A DNA stretch of 64,000 nt from Clostridium bornimense (GTDB taxonomy: Bacteria > Bacillota > Clostridia > Clostridiales > Clostridiaceae). Under the pieces are notes generated by a model. It ran no database searches and was not told the origin of the DNA. It worked only from the letters and a program-made list of their open reading frames with translations. Of the stretch, positions 26,990 through 36,433 are shown piece after piece. The position numbers and the translations under genes were made by a program. The DNA is taken from contig NZ_HG917868.1 of assembly GCF_000577895.1 (NCBI RefSeq), forward strand, positions 1,178,001-1,242,000. Reading direction: 5' to 3'. Each line of letters opens with the position of its first letter. Within the stretch, counting starts at the first letter, position 1.

Positions 26990-29900
26990 ATGAAAAAGGT
27001 AATAGCGGGGTTTGTTAGTATAGTATTTATGATGACAATGATTCTAAATATTATACCTGCAGAAGTAGTTCTAGCTGAATCTTTAGATTCAATATTAGTA
27101 ATGAAAGTTGATGGTAAAGAAGTAGATATCAATTCGAAAGTTGAGTTAAAGGAAGGACAAACTGTAGAATTTCATTTAGATTATGCTACGAAGGACCAGA
27201 AACCTAATGATGGAGATGAATTTATATTTAAGCTACCTGAAGTGTTTAAAGATATAATTCCATCTTATCCTGAACATCATTTTAAAGATATGAATATAAG
27301 TGAGTCAAATGGAAGTAAAATAGTGACATTAATTTGTGGTAATCAAATAGATACTGCAATACGTGGTGAATTAGGTATGTCTGCCACAGTAGGATCTATA
27401 GAGAAAGAAGAAGAAAAGAAGATATCTATAGATATAGCAGGAGAGAAAATAGATATTAACATAAATTTAGTTCCTCAAGACACTACAGGAACATTAATAA
27501 GTAAGAAAATAACTAATCAACCGGGTACAAAACCAAATTATACAATTTTATCAAATGAAGAAGGTATAGTTGTAGGTGAAGAAGTAGACTATAGTGTATT
27601 AATTAATGAAAAGGCTACTTCATTAAAAGATGCTGCCTTTGAAGATGCAATACCTACAGGAATGACTTTAATTGAAGATTCAGTAAAATTAGAGAAATTA
27701 TCTGAAGATGGTACAGGGAAAGAAGTAAAATGTGATCCAAAGGTAAAAAATAATATTTTATCAATAGATCTTGGTGATATAAGTAATACATATGTAATAA
27801 CTTATAAAACTAAAGTGGAAGAAGGAAGAGCAAAATATGTAAATTCAGCTAAGGTTACATCAAGTAATAAAAAAGATGCTGAAGATTCTGTTACAGCTAC
27901 TCCTGAAATAGTAGATAAACCAGGAGATAGCAATGTTGTAAAAACTGTTAATACAATGGATAATCCATATTATACTCCAAATGCTTTAACAATAACTCCT
28001 GATGAAAATGGATCAGTAAAAGGTCAAAAGTATCATCATACAATTAAGATTAATGATAAAGAAGGAAAATATGGACAATATGAAGAGAAATCTGACGTAG
28101 TATTAAAAGATGAGATTCCAGAAGGAACTGAGATTATAAAGGATTCAGTGAAAGTTTACAAATATGTAAAAGGAAATAAAGTAGATGTAACTAAGGAATT
28201 TTATAGTCAATCTAAAAATATTACATCAAAAGGTAATTTAGAAATTGAATTTGAAGATATAGCTCATAAGTATACAGTTGAATATGATATAAAAATAACA
28301 GAAGATAAAGAAAAATATGAAAACATAGCAAATTTAACTTGGGATGGAGGAAATGATTCTGATAAAACAACATTAACTCCTAATTATTCTGTTCCAGGGA
28401 ATAATGATTTGTTAAAACAAGCTAATGGACAAAGTAATACTGCTGTTGTAAAACCAAATGAAACAACAGGAGAAGTAGTTGGACAAACAGTTGATTATAG
28501 CATATTGGTTAATGATAAATTAGAAAAGAAAGAGGATGCAAAATTAACTGATAGTATTCCTGATGGAATGGAATTAGATTTAAACTCAATAGTAATAAAG
28601 AAAGAAACAAGCAGATATAATTGGGTTAATATGGATGAAGAATTTTTAAGTAAAGTAAAGGCTTCATCAAGTAAGAATAAGTTAGTTATAGATTTTGGAA
28701 CTATTAAAGAAAGATATAAAGTAGAATATAAAACTAAGATAGTAGAAAAAGAGGATAGTTATAAGAATACAGCAATACTTACTTATGGAAAAGATAAGGA
28801 AGAATCTTCAGTCGTTGTAAAACCAGGAGGAAATCCTAAACCAATTGATAAGTCATTAGATAAAGTAGTACTACAATGGGGAGAACAACAAGGACCTATA
28901 AAGGAATATTTAAATAATGATGCAATTGGAATAGGAACAAAAGTAGAGTATAGAATTTGGGTAAACAGTAGATTAGAGAATAAGAAAAATACTACTTTAA
29001 CTGATACAATTCCAGAAGGAATGATGTTATTAGAGGATACAGTAAAAATATATAAAGACTTAGGTGATGATGTATATAAAGATGTTACTGAAGAATTTAA
29101 AACAGTAACAGGAGATAATTTATTAAAAGTAACATTTGGAACTATAAGTGATAGATATAAGGTAGAATATACTGCACAAATTATTAATCTTAAGGAACAG
29201 TATACTAATGATGCAGAACTTAAATTTAATAGTAGTGAAGTGGAAAAAGATTCAGTAACTGTAATTCCAAGTAAAAATGCTGATTCAGAAGATAACCCTA
29301 TAGAAAAGTATGTGTTACAAGATGGATGGAAAGAAGCAAAAGAAATAACTATCAAGAGAGACAACTGGTTAATAAATACTATAGGAAAAGAAATTGCTTA
29401 TAAGATAAAATTAAATCAAAAGAGTCTTTACAAAGAAGATGCTACATTAACTGATGTGATTCCAGATGGTATGAAGTTGGCAGAAGGATCTGTAAAGATA
29501 TATAAGCAAGGAAAATATAGTAATGTAGATGTTACAGATAAATTCCAAGTTAGTTATGAAAATAATAAGTTAATAATTAATTTTGGTGAAATATCTGATA
29601 AGTATATTGTAGAGTATAAGACAAGAATAACTGACCTAAAAGGAAGATTTGAAAATACAGCTACATTTACTTATAAGGCTAATACAAAAGGAGATAGTTC
29701 TAGTGCTGTAGTAACAGAAGAGTCTGATATAAATTTTGACGATAATATTAGTAAGTTTATTAAAGCGGATGATGGATTATTAGTAAATAATTTATCATTA
29801 AAGCCTAATGGTATTAATGAGGTTATAAATAAGAATATTAATTATTTAGTTATGGTTAATAATGGACTTAATTTAACAGGAAAAGCTGTTTTTGAAGATA

Positions 29901-32428
29901 CAATACCAGAAGGTATGGAGCTAAATAAATATTATATACCAGTTACTAAACAATTAGAAAATGGTGAATGGGTTGGACTTACAGAGGGTAAGGATTATAC
30001 AATTACGGTTTCTGAAGATGGAAATCAAGACAAGTTAAAAATTGTTATTAAAGATGTAACAAATGCTAGATATAAAATTGAATATAATACAAATATAAAA
30101 AAATATATTAAAGATGGATATAAGAATTTAGCAGTAGTTACAACAAATAAAGAGTATGAATCAAGTACTAAATTAGATGTTGATATAGCAAATATAGTAG
30201 GTATAACAAAAGAATTAGTTAGTATTAGTGATGTAAAAAATAGTCCATTACCAATAGGTACTTTAGCTAATTATAAAGTAATTCTTAATCCAGAGGAAAA
30301 TGAATTAAGTAATGTAAAATTTAAAGATGCTGTACCAGAGGGAATGGAAATAGTGCCATCAAGTATTAAGATAAAAAATCTTACTAAAGGTATTGATGTA
30401 ACTGATGATTTAAAAGGTAACATAGTAGCTAGTGGAAGAAACTTCAGTATTAATATAGCTAAAGTAGCAAGTAAGTATGAAATAACATATTCATGTAAGA
30501 TAGTTGAGCAATTAGATTCATATGCAAATAGTGCTACAATGGATGCAGAGGAATATAGTAGAGAAGCATCACATACATTAGATCAATATGTAGATAGTTT
30601 TGGATTGAATGCTATAAAAGAAGCTGATAAATCAATAGTAACTAATAATTCAGATGATCAAAATGTTACTTATACTATAAAAACATGGGCTAATGGTGCT
30701 ATTAAGAAAGGAACATTAAATATTAAAGATAAGTTAGATCCAAGACTTGAATATTTAGGTTTTGAAGATGAAGCTGGATTATTTGATGTAAACTATGATA
30801 AGAATACAAACACTGTAAGTGTAGTAAACAAACAGGATATACATGGATTTACTACAGAAGAAGAAGGCAGAATGGTTTATTCTAGAATAAAAATAAAAGT
30901 AAGCTTCAAAAATGTTAAAGGTGGAGAAACTATAAGTAATATTGCTGTTGTAAATGATCGTACAACAAATGAAGTAGAAGTGGAAAAAGAAGAAGAAAAG
31001 ATAGAATATGGTTTTACAGCAGAAAAAGTAGATTCAGTAGATAATACTAAAAAATTAGCTGGTGCAGAATTTAAGCTATATAAAGTTAATAATGGAAAAG
31101 CAGAATTTATAAAAGATCTTATAAGCGGTAATGATGGAGTTATTTCATCAAAACTTGATAGTGCTGGAACATATATATTAGAAGAGGTTAAAGCACCAAC
31201 AGGATATGTTACACCACAATATAAAGAGCAATTTGTTGTTAGCGATACAAATAATCAAGTTAATTTAGGAAAGATTTTAAATAAAAAGAAAGAATATAGT
31301 TTTACAGCCACTAAAGTAGATGGAGAGACTAATAAGCCATTAGCGGGGGCAGAATTTAAGCTATATAAGATAACTAATAATAAGTCAGAACTTATTGATA
31401 CAATAACTACAACAGATACAGGGGTTATAACTTCTAAGGTAGATGGAGTTGGAACATATGTATTAGAAGAAGTTAAGGCTCCAACAGGTTATGTAACTCC
31501 AACTTATAAAGAAAAATTTGAAATAACTGAAGATAATAATATAGTTGATCTTGGAAATATAGAAAATATTAAAGAAGTAGTAGTTAAAAAAGAATATAGT
31601 TTTACAGCAACAAAGGTAGATTCAAATGATAAGACTAAGGTTTTACCTGGAGCTGAGTTTAAGCTATATAAAGTTGTAGATAAAAAAGAAGTATTTATAA
31701 AAGATCTTATAAGTGGTAATGATGGTACTATAACATCAACTTTAGATGAAGCAGGAACATATGTATTAGAAGAAGTGAAAGCACCTGAAGGATATGAAGA
31801 ACCAAACTTTAAAAAGACATTTGAAGTAACTGATGATAAAAATGTTGTTAATTTAGGTAAGATAGAGAATAAGGAAAAAGAGAAAGAAAAGATAGAATAT
31901 AGTTTCACTGCAACAAAAGTGGATTCTATAGATAAGAATACAGTTCTTGCTGGAGCTGAATTTAAACTATATAAAGTTACAGATGGAAAGGCTAAATTGA
32001 TAGATACAATAACTAGTGATAAAAAAGGAATAGTATCATCAACATTAAACGAAGCAGGAACATATATACTAGAAGAAACTAAAGCGCCAAGTGGATATTT
32101 AACTCCTGAGTATAAAGAAAAGTTTGAAGTAACTGATGAAGTAAATAAAGTAGATTTAGGAGCAATCTTAAATGAGAAAGAAAAGATAGTAATTGAGGAA
32201 GAAGATAAGTTACCAGAAGAAGAGATAGAAGAAGGAACAAAAGCTGAACAAGATTTTGTAGATGAAGAAGAAGCTGCAGATTCAGAAGAAGTTGAAGAAG
32301 AAGAAGCAGATGAAATACAAAATGGAATAAGCACTGGAGATGTAGGAATAGGAGTAGCAGTTATAGTGGTAATTGGAGCAGGTGTCGGATTATTTGTAAA
32401 TAATAAAATGAAAAAGAAAAAGAAATAG
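26990..32428 (+). CDS. large cell-surface adhesin with D2-type and SpaA repeats
   Basis: A secreted multidomain protein of 1812 residues. A signal peptide (1-29, ending VVLA) precedes an N-terminal beta domain (about 30-165). Seven to eight tandem isopeptide-forming, fimbrial D2-like domains follow (about 180-1320); most contain a variant of DTIPEGMxLxxxSVKIYK and end in a KYxVEYKTKI-like strand. Four SpaA/Cna_B-type domains start at Y1340, Y1436, Y1536 and Y1637, each with KVD, GAEFKLYK and LEEVKAP motifs. An acidic spacer, a transmembrane helix (about 1785-1803) and a KMKKKKK tail end the protein. There is no LPXTG; GISTG (1779-1783) occupies that place. The function is probably adhesion through a stiff, self-crosslinked stalk. 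Confidence 0.92.
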   Translation: MKKVIAGFVSIVFMMTMILNIIPAEVVLAESLDSILVMKVDGKEVDINSKVELKEGQTVEFHLDYATKDQKPNDGDEFIFKLPEVFKDIIPSYPEHHFKDMNISESNGSKIVTLICGNQIDTAIRGELGMSATVGSIEKEEEKKISIDIAGEKIDININLVPQDTTGTLISKKITNQPGTKPNYTILSNEEGIVVGEEVDYSVLINEKATSLKDAAFEDAIPTGMTLIEDSVKLEKLSEDGTGKEVKCDPKVKNNILSIDLGDISNTYVITYKTKVEEGRAKYVNSAKVTSSNKKDAEDSVTATPEIVDKPGDSNVVKTVNTMDNPYYTPNALTITPDENGSVKGQKYHHTIKINDKEGKYGQYEEKSDVVLKDEIPEGTEIIKDSVKVYKYVKGNKVDVTKEFYSQSKNITSKGNLEIEFEDIAHKYTVEYDIKITEDKEKYENIANLTWDGGNDSDKTTLTPNYSVPGNNDLLKQANGQSNTAVVKPNETTGEVVGQTVDYSILVNDKLEKKEDAKLTDSIPDGMELDLNSIVIKKETSRYNWVNMDEEFLSKVKASSSKNKLVIDFGTIKERYKVEYKTKIVEKEDSYKNTAILTYGKDKEESSVVVKPGGNPKPIDKSLDKVVLQWGEQQGPIKEYLNNDAIGIGTKVEYRIWVNSRLENKKNTTLTDTIPEGMMLLEDTVKIYKDLGDDVYKDVTEEFKTVTGDNLLKVTFGTISDRYKVEYTAQIINLKEQYTNDAELKFNSSEVEKDSVTVIPSKNADSEDNPIEKYVLQDGWKEAKEITIKRDNWLINTIGKEIAYKIKLNQKSLYKEDATLTDVIPDGMKLAEGSVKIYKQGKYSNVDVTDKFQVSYENNKLIINFGEISDKYIVEYKTRITDLKGRFENTATFTYKANTKGDSSSAVVTEESDINFDDNISKFIKADDGLLVNNLSLKPNGINEVINKNINYLVMVNNGLNLTGKAVFEDTIPEGMELNKYYIPVTKQLENGEWVGLTEGKDYTITVSEDGNQDKLKIVIKDVTNARYKIEYNTNIKKYIKDGYKNLAVVTTNKEYESSTKLDVDIANIVGITKELVSISDVKNSPLPIGTLANYKVILNPEENELSNVKFKDAVPEGMEIVPSSIKIKNLTKGIDVTDDLKGNIVASGRNFSINIAKVASKYEITYSCKIVEQLDSYANSATMDAEEYSREASHTLDQYVDSFGLNAIKEADKSIVTNNSDDQNVTYTIKTWANGAIKKGTLNIKDKLDPRLEYLGFEDEAGLFDVNYDKNTNTVSVVNKQDIHGFTTEEEGRMVYSRIKIKVSFKNVKGGETISNIAVVNDRTTNEVEVEKEEEKIEYGFTAEKVDSVDNTKKLAGAEFKLYKVNNGKAEFIKDLISGNDGVISSKLDSAGTYILEEVKAPTGYVTPQYKEQFVVSDTNNQVNLGKILNKKKEYSFTATKVDGETNKPLAGAEFKLYKITNNKSELIDTITTTDTGVITSKVDGVGTYVLEEVKAPTGYVTPTYKEKFEITEDNNIVDLGNIENIKEVVVKKEYSFTATKVDSNDKTKVLPGAEFKLYKVVDKKEVFIKDLISGNDGTITSTLDEAGTYVLEEVKAPEGYEEPNFKKTFEVTDDKNVVNLGKIENKEKEKEKIEYSFTATKVDSIDKNTVLAGAEFKLYKVTDGKAKLIDTITSDKKGIVSSTLNEAGTYILEETKAPSGYLTPEYKEKFEVTDEVNKVDLGAILNEKEKIVIEEEDKLPEEEIEEGTKAEQDFVDEEEAADSEEVEEEEADEIQNGISTGDVGIGVAVIVVIGAGVGLFVNNKMKKKKK

Positions 32429-32446
32429 AAATAAAAAATATTAAAT

Positions 32447-32514
32447 AAAAATATCCTGTTAGGTAGTATAGTTTATACAACTAGTATAAAATCTACTTAA
32501 TGGGATATTTTTTT
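32447..32514 (+). terminator. terminator after the adhesin, abutting the glycerate kinase ribosome site
   Basis: AAATATCC (32449-32456) pairs with GGATATTT (32503-32510) around further stem sequence (TAGGTAG/CTACTTA), followed by T-run and then AAGGAG of the next gene. Its closeness to the Shine-Dalgarno allows an attenuator reading. Confidence 0.7.
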
Positions 32515-32529
32515 AAGGAGAATACGAAT

Positions 32530-33672
32530 ATGAAGTTTATATTAGCACCTGATTCATTTAAGGAATGTATGACGGCTAAAGAAGTATGTATATCAATGGA
32601 GAAAGGAATAAAGAATATAATTAGAGATGCTCAATGCATACATGTGCCAATGGCAGATGGAGGGGAAGGCACTTTAGAAACATTAATTAATATAACTAAT
32701 GGTAAAATAGTAAAGACATATGTTATAGGACCTCTAGGCAAAAAAATAGAGAGTAGATTTGGGATATTAGGGGATGGAGAAACAGCAGTTATTGAGATGG
32801 CAGAAGCTAGCGGATTACAGCTAGTAGATAGAAAAGATAGAAATCCGCTTATAACGACATCTTATGGTACTGGAGAATTATTAGTAAAAGCATTAGATAT
32901 TGGTGTTAAAAACATCATTATAGGGATAGGTGGAAGTATTACAAATGATGCTGGGGTAGGTATATTGCAGGCTATGGGGATGAGTTTTTTAGATCAAAAA
33001 GGAAAAGAAATTTCATATGGTGGCGGAGAAGTTGGAAAAATTTCAAAAATTGATGATAGTAATTTTGATAGAAGAATATTAGATGTTAATTTAGAAGTTG
33101 CATGTGATGTAAAAAATACATTAACTGGCGTGAATGGAGCTAGTTATGTTTTTGGACCACAAAAAGGTGCAACAGAATCGATGGTAAGAATTTTGGATAA
33201 TAATTTAAAACATTATAGTGCTATAGTAAGAAACACCTTAGGTATTGAGATAGAAAATATTAAGGGTGCTGGTGCAGGTGGTGGTGCAGCATCAGCTTTA
33301 TTGGGATTTTGTAATGGTAGTTTTAAAAGTGGAGTAGATATTATAATGAAATACAGTAGATTAGATGAAAAAATTAAAGATTCAGACTATGTATTTACTG
33401 GTGAAGGAAGTATTGATTTTCAAACAAAAGAAGGTAAAACTATAACAGGAATTATTAATATTGCTAGAAAATACGACATACCTGTTATTGCGCTAGGTGG
33501 AAAAGTTAATTATGAAGTCAATAAATTTTATAACTACTCTAAGTTATCGATGTTTAGTATATTGTCAGAGGTTACATCTATGGAAGATGCTTTGAAATGT
33601 GGAAAGTATAATGTAGAAAAGACTTGCGAAAATATAGCTACACTTATTAAATGTATAAAATATAAAAAATAA
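32530..33672 (+). CDS. glxK: glycerate kinase
   Basis: A type-I (GlxK/GckA) glycerate kinase that phosphorylates D-glycerate. Signatures: MKFILAPDSFKECMTA at the N-terminus, PMADGGEGTLETL (about 45-57), IGIGGSITNDAGVG (about 128-141) and GAGAGGGAA near 244-252. The frame opens at 32500, but ATG 32530 has AAGGAG nine bases upstream and begins exactly at the family N-terminus, giving 380 residues. It is monocistronic and ends at a bidirectional terminator shared with the convergent serine hydrolase. Confidence 0.93.
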   Translation: MKFILAPDSFKECMTAKEVCISMEKGIKNIIRDAQCIHVPMADGGEGTLETLINITNGKIVKTYVIGPLGKKIESRFGILGDGETAVIEMAEASGLQLVDRKDRNPLITTSYGTGELLVKALDIGVKNIIIGIGGSITNDAGVGILQAMGMSFLDQKGKEISYGGGEVGKISKIDDSNFDRRILDVNLEVACDVKNTLTGVNGASYVFGPQKGATESMVRILDNNLKHYSAIVRNTLGIEIENIKGAGAGGGAASALLGFCNGSFKSGVDIIMKYSRLDEKIKDSDYVFTGEGSIDFQTKEGKTITGIINIARKYDIPVIALGGKVNYEVNKFYNYSKLSMFSILSEVTSMEDALKCGKYNVEKTCENIATLIKCIKYKK

Positions 33673-33682
33673 ACTTTTCCAT

Positions 33683-33723
33683 AAAAAAAAGGCTGTGTAA
33701 TATTTTGGTTCACAGCCTTTTTT
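33683..33723. terminator. bidirectional terminator, glycerate kinase / serine hydrolase
   Basis: AAAAAGGCTGTG pairs with CACAGCCTTTTT; T-runs are present on both strands. Confidence 0.88.
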
Positions 33724-33726
33724 ATA

Positions 33727-34638
33727 TTAAAATTCACGATTATTTTGATAATCAAATATTATTTGAGAAGTTTCAGCAATAATTTCCTTAGCGTTTACTA
33801 CATTATTGGTATAGATAGTAAGTATATATGGAGCATTTGCATATACAATGGCGATATCATTAACATAAGTTTCGTAATCTCCAATTTTATGAGCTACTAA
33901 TGATTGATCAATATACTTATCTATTCTATCGTGATATACAGTATTTTTCATATTATTAAGTAGAGAATCATAATAAGGGTTATCATCTTTATTGAAGTAA
34001 AGAACCTTAAGATATTGAGCAGCATCGTTAGCGGTAATAGCATTATCAGTGTGATCGGCTTCATATCCAAGGATATCATCGTATTGCTTGTAAACTATAT
34101 CTTTACCTCCCATAAGATTTGAAATCATTTTAGTTGCTATATTATCTGAATAAATAATGGAATATTTAGATAGAGTAAATATATCTATTGGTGACGATAA
34201 ATCTTGACTTTGGAGTATACCAGCACCTCCTTCGTAATCTTCATCAGTGTATTTGACGGTAGTATCTTCCTTTATCTCACCGGATGCTACTTTGTTAAGA
34301 AGAAGCATATTTAAAGGAACTTTACTAGTACTTGCAGCAATAAAGGTTTTATCACCATTAAAAGATATTGTACGTTTAGTTTTTATATCATAAAAAGTTA
34401 ATCCTATACTATCACCGTATTCTGAAATTTTAGAGGATATAGCTATTTCTAAGTTGCCGAAATATTCATTTAAAATAATTTCATTAATATCTACTTCATC
34501 TTTACTTTTATTTGTATTACTTAAAATTTTTTTTGCATTATTAATGGAAGAGTCTAAAGGTATATTGTATAGTATGATAGAAATAATGGTTGTTAATATT
34601 AATACTATTGATAAAAGAACTATTTTCTTTTTATTCAT
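33727..34638 (-). CDS. class A beta-lactamase-fold serine hydrolase, membrane-anchored
   Basis: A 303-residue protein with an N-terminal membrane segment (about 6-26) and an extracytoplasmic penicillin-recognising domain. Motifs: STSK (S103, K106), YSDN (S164-N166) and HKIG (H250-G253) in place of KTG. No clear Glu166-type residue is visible in the omega-loop region (YEADHTDNAITANDAAQYL), so true beta-lactamase activity is doubtful; members of this Beta-lactamase2 group are often of unknown substrate. It starts 3 bp after the Cse60-like gene and is probably translated together with it. Confidence 0.85.
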   Translation of the reverse strand: MNKKKIVLLSIVLILTTIISIILYNIPLDSSINNAKKILSNTNKSKDEVDINEIILNEYFGNLEIAISSKISEYGDSIGLTFYDIKTKRTISFNGDKTFIAASTSKVPLNMLLLNKVASGEIKEDTTVKYTDEDYEGGAGILQSQDLSSPIDIFTLSKYSIIYSDNIATKMISNLMGGKDIVYKQYDDILGYEADHTDNAITANDAAQYLKVLYFNKDDNPYYDSLLNNMKNTVYHDRIDKYIDQSLVAHKIGDYETYVNDIAIVYANAPYILTIYTNNVVNAKEIIAETSQIIFDYQNNREF

Positions 34639-34641
34639 ACT

Positions 34642-34830
34642 TTACACCGTAGATTCGCTTTTTTCAAAAACAACCATTACAGAATATTGTATTGATTTAG
34701 TGATAAAGTTTATTGTTGTAGTGTCGTATTGTAAACTATGAATTTTAATTTTATTGTTACAAATAAAATCATTAACTTCTTGAGATAATTGCAATTTATC
34801 TAAATTACTAAAAATTCTAATTTCTTTCAT
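34642..34830 (-). CDS. small Cse60-like sporulation protein
   Basis: A 62-residue protein with a very strong ribosome site (GAAGGAGG) before the ATG, so it is likely real. The layout of a short N-terminal strand (MKEIRIFS), a helix (SQEVNDFICNN) and a C-terminal strand pair ending in YSVMVVFE resembles Cse60, a SigE-dependent sporulation protein of Bacillus. The similarity is by eye only. It is the first gene of a unit with the serine hydrolase, three bases upstream of that gene's start. Confidence 0.6.
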   Translation of the reverse strand: MKEIRIFSNLDKLQLSQEVNDFICNNKIKIHSLQYDTTTINFITKSIQYSVMVVFEKSESTV

Positions 34831-35059
34831 TTGAGCCTCCTTCTATCATAATCAACAAATTGAAATTGCATTCTACAATATAATACAATATTATAACATA
34901 AAATGTAATAAATTTGAATAATTTCTAACAAAAATAGACTTATTTTTTAAAGTGGTTAATTAAATATATATTTGTATGAAATAAATGTTAAAAGTGAGGA
35001 TATATTCATAGATATATGTTAATATATTGTAAGAATGTTTGTTAATTAAAGAGATAAAA

Positions 35060-35105
35060 GAGGTGAAAGATTTAATATATTAATCAATATATTAAATAGT
35101 ATATG
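35060..35105 (+). promoter_or_regulatory. Shine-Dalgarno and start codon separated by a perfect hairpin
   Basis: GAGGTG (35060-35065) is followed by a 12-bp perfect stem (35070-35081 with 35086-35097, loop AATC), then AGTAT and the ATG at 35103. If the hairpin forms, the spacing between Shine-Dalgarno and ATG falls from 37 to about 9 bases. An in-frame TAG just before the ATG rules out an earlier start. Confidence 0.65.
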
Positions 35106-35747
35106 AATAAAGAGGTAAAAATACAAAAACCCAAATATATAAATGAACTAGAGAGCATCGAAGATTATTATGAGGATATATTTTTATCATATAAAATAAA
35201 GGATAAAATTGTAGATAATATTGAAATAGGAGAAAAAGAGGATAAAGGTATTCTTATTGACTCATGTATATTTAGAAACACAAGATTTGTTAATTGTAAT
35301 TTAAAAAATATAGATTTGACGGATACAAGATTTGAAAACTGTGATTTATCAAATATAGATTTTAGCAATAGTTCAATACAAAGAGTAGAATTTATAAATT
35401 GTAAGCTTGTAGGTGCCAAATTTGATGATAGTCATTTAAAAGATGTAGTTTTTGATGAATGTATAGGTAAATATAGTAACTTTTCATTTGGAGAATTAAA
35501 AAAGGTAGAATTTAACCTTTGTAATTTTCAAGAAGCAGTATTTCAACAAGTGTATATAAAGAATGTTTATTTTATAAAAACTAATTTAAGCAACACATAC
35601 TTTAATAAAACATCTTTATATAACGTTGATTTGACTACTTGTAATATTGATGGCATAGATAGTGAGATAAATGATGTTGCTGGAGTTAAGGTTACTGCTC
35701 TTCAGGCATTAGAATTAAGTAAATTATTAAGAATAACAATAATTTAA
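35103..35747 (+). CDS. pentapeptide-repeat protein
   Basis: A 214-residue protein dominated by pentapeptide repeats, A(D/N)LXX-like (about 50-185: CIFRNTRFVNCNLKNIDLTD and onward), which fold as a right-handed quadrilateral beta-helix. No signal peptide. Some relatives bind DNA gyrase and others are structural; nothing here tells which. The final 25 residues (VKVTALQALELSKLLRITII) leave the repeat pattern. The 5' leader hairpin described at 35060 decides the start. It is a single-gene unit. Confidence 0.88.
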   Translation: MNKEVKIQKPKYINELESIEDYYEDIFLSYKIKDKIVDNIEIGEKEDKGILIDSCIFRNTRFVNCNLKNIDLTDTRFENCDLSNIDFSNSSIQRVEFINCKLVGAKFDDSHLKDVVFDECIGKYSNFSFGELKKVEFNLCNFQEAVFQQVYIKNVYFIKTNLSNTYFNKTSLYNVDLTTCNIDGIDSEINDVAGVKVTALQALELSKLLRITII

Positions 35748-35865
35748 AAGTAATAATAGCACTCTTAATTGTGATAGTTTTTTATATAAAATGACATAGA
35801 ATATTTTTATCTCTATTAATAAATAATAGTAATATAGAGATAAAATAAAGGAGTTGATTTATTAT

Positions 35866-36051
35866 ATGGCAAATTTAAATCAATTGGAATTACAAAATTT
35901 GAGACATTTAATAGGTGCTCATTGTACTATTGAAAAAAAGTTGCAATTTTATTCTAGTCAATGTACAGATGCTGAATTAAAGCAAATGTTACAAAAAGAT
36001 GCTGAAGATGCTAAAATCAGTAAAGATAAATTAATGTCATTTTTAAATTAG
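35866..36051 (+). CDS. small CotF-like spore coat protein
   Basis: A 61-residue helical protein (MANLNQLELQNLRHLIGAHCTIEKKL...) that resembles the short N-terminal half of CotF-type coat proteins in clostridia. I choose ATG 35866 over TTG 35854, because AAGGAG directly abuts the latter. It sits 12 bp upstream of a second coat-like gene with which it is probably co-transcribed, and it would be made late in sporulation if the assignment holds. Confidence 0.65.
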   Translation: MANLNQLELQNLRHLIGAHCTIEKKLQFYSSQCTDAELKQMLQKDAEDAKISKDKLMSFLN

Positions 36052-36063
36052 GAGGAAATACAT

Positions 36064-36312
36064 ATGCAAGAAAAAGAGATGATAAATGATTATCTTGCTG
36101 GATTAAATGCCAGTTTAGCAGGGTATGGAGGTATAATAGCACAAACAGAGAATGAAGAGTTACGTCAAACTATTCAGCTAATGAGAAATCAAGATGAAAT
36201 AAGACAATATGCTCTATTTAAAAAAGCAAAAGAAAAGGGGTATTATATTCCTGCGCAACAAGCCACAGAAACAGAAGTTACTAAAGTAAAAAATGAGTTA
36301 TCACAAGGATAA
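36064..36312 (+). CDS. spore coat protein, CotF-like
   Basis: An 82-residue helical protein containing EMINDYLAGLNASLAGYGG and QTIQLMRNQDEIRQYALFKKAKEKGYYIPAQQA, the pattern of CotF-family spore coat proteins. GGAGGAAAT lies in the 12-bp gap after the partner gene. The pair ends at a very stable terminator. A structural role in the spore coat is expected from the family; the actual layer is unknown. Confidence 0.8.
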   Translation: MQEKEMINDYLAGLNASLAGYGGIIAQTENEELRQTIQLMRNQDEIRQYALFKKAKEKGYYIPAQQATETEVTKVKNELSQG

Positions 36313-36324
36313 ATTAATAAGAAT

Positions 36325-36375
36325 AAATACATGCTATACAAAATGTTTTATTTATGTATAGCATGTATTTATAAT
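36325..36375 (+). terminator. terminator after the coat gene pair
   Basis: A perfect 15-bp stem (36325-36339 with 36356-36370), core ACATGCTATAC/GTATAGCATGT, with TTTATAAT after it. Confidence 0.85.
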
Positions 36376-36433
36376 TTGATTTAAAATAAAATATTGTATA
36401 TAATGTAGATGCTTAAGAGAGGAGAAGTGTAAG

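Noticed and set aside
28783-29364. A 193-codon minus-strand frame opposite the adhesin
   Set aside because: Antisense shadow of the D2-like repeats, with no ribosome site or independent homology.
31504-32334. A 276-codon serine-rich minus-strand frame opposite the adhesin
   Set aside because: It is the antisense shadow of the SpaA repeats; its Ser-rich composition follows from GAA/GAT-rich codons on the plus strand.
35854-35868. TTG 35854 as start of the small coat-like gene
   Set aside because: AAGGAG ends directly at that codon, leaving no spacing; ATG 35866 is preferred.
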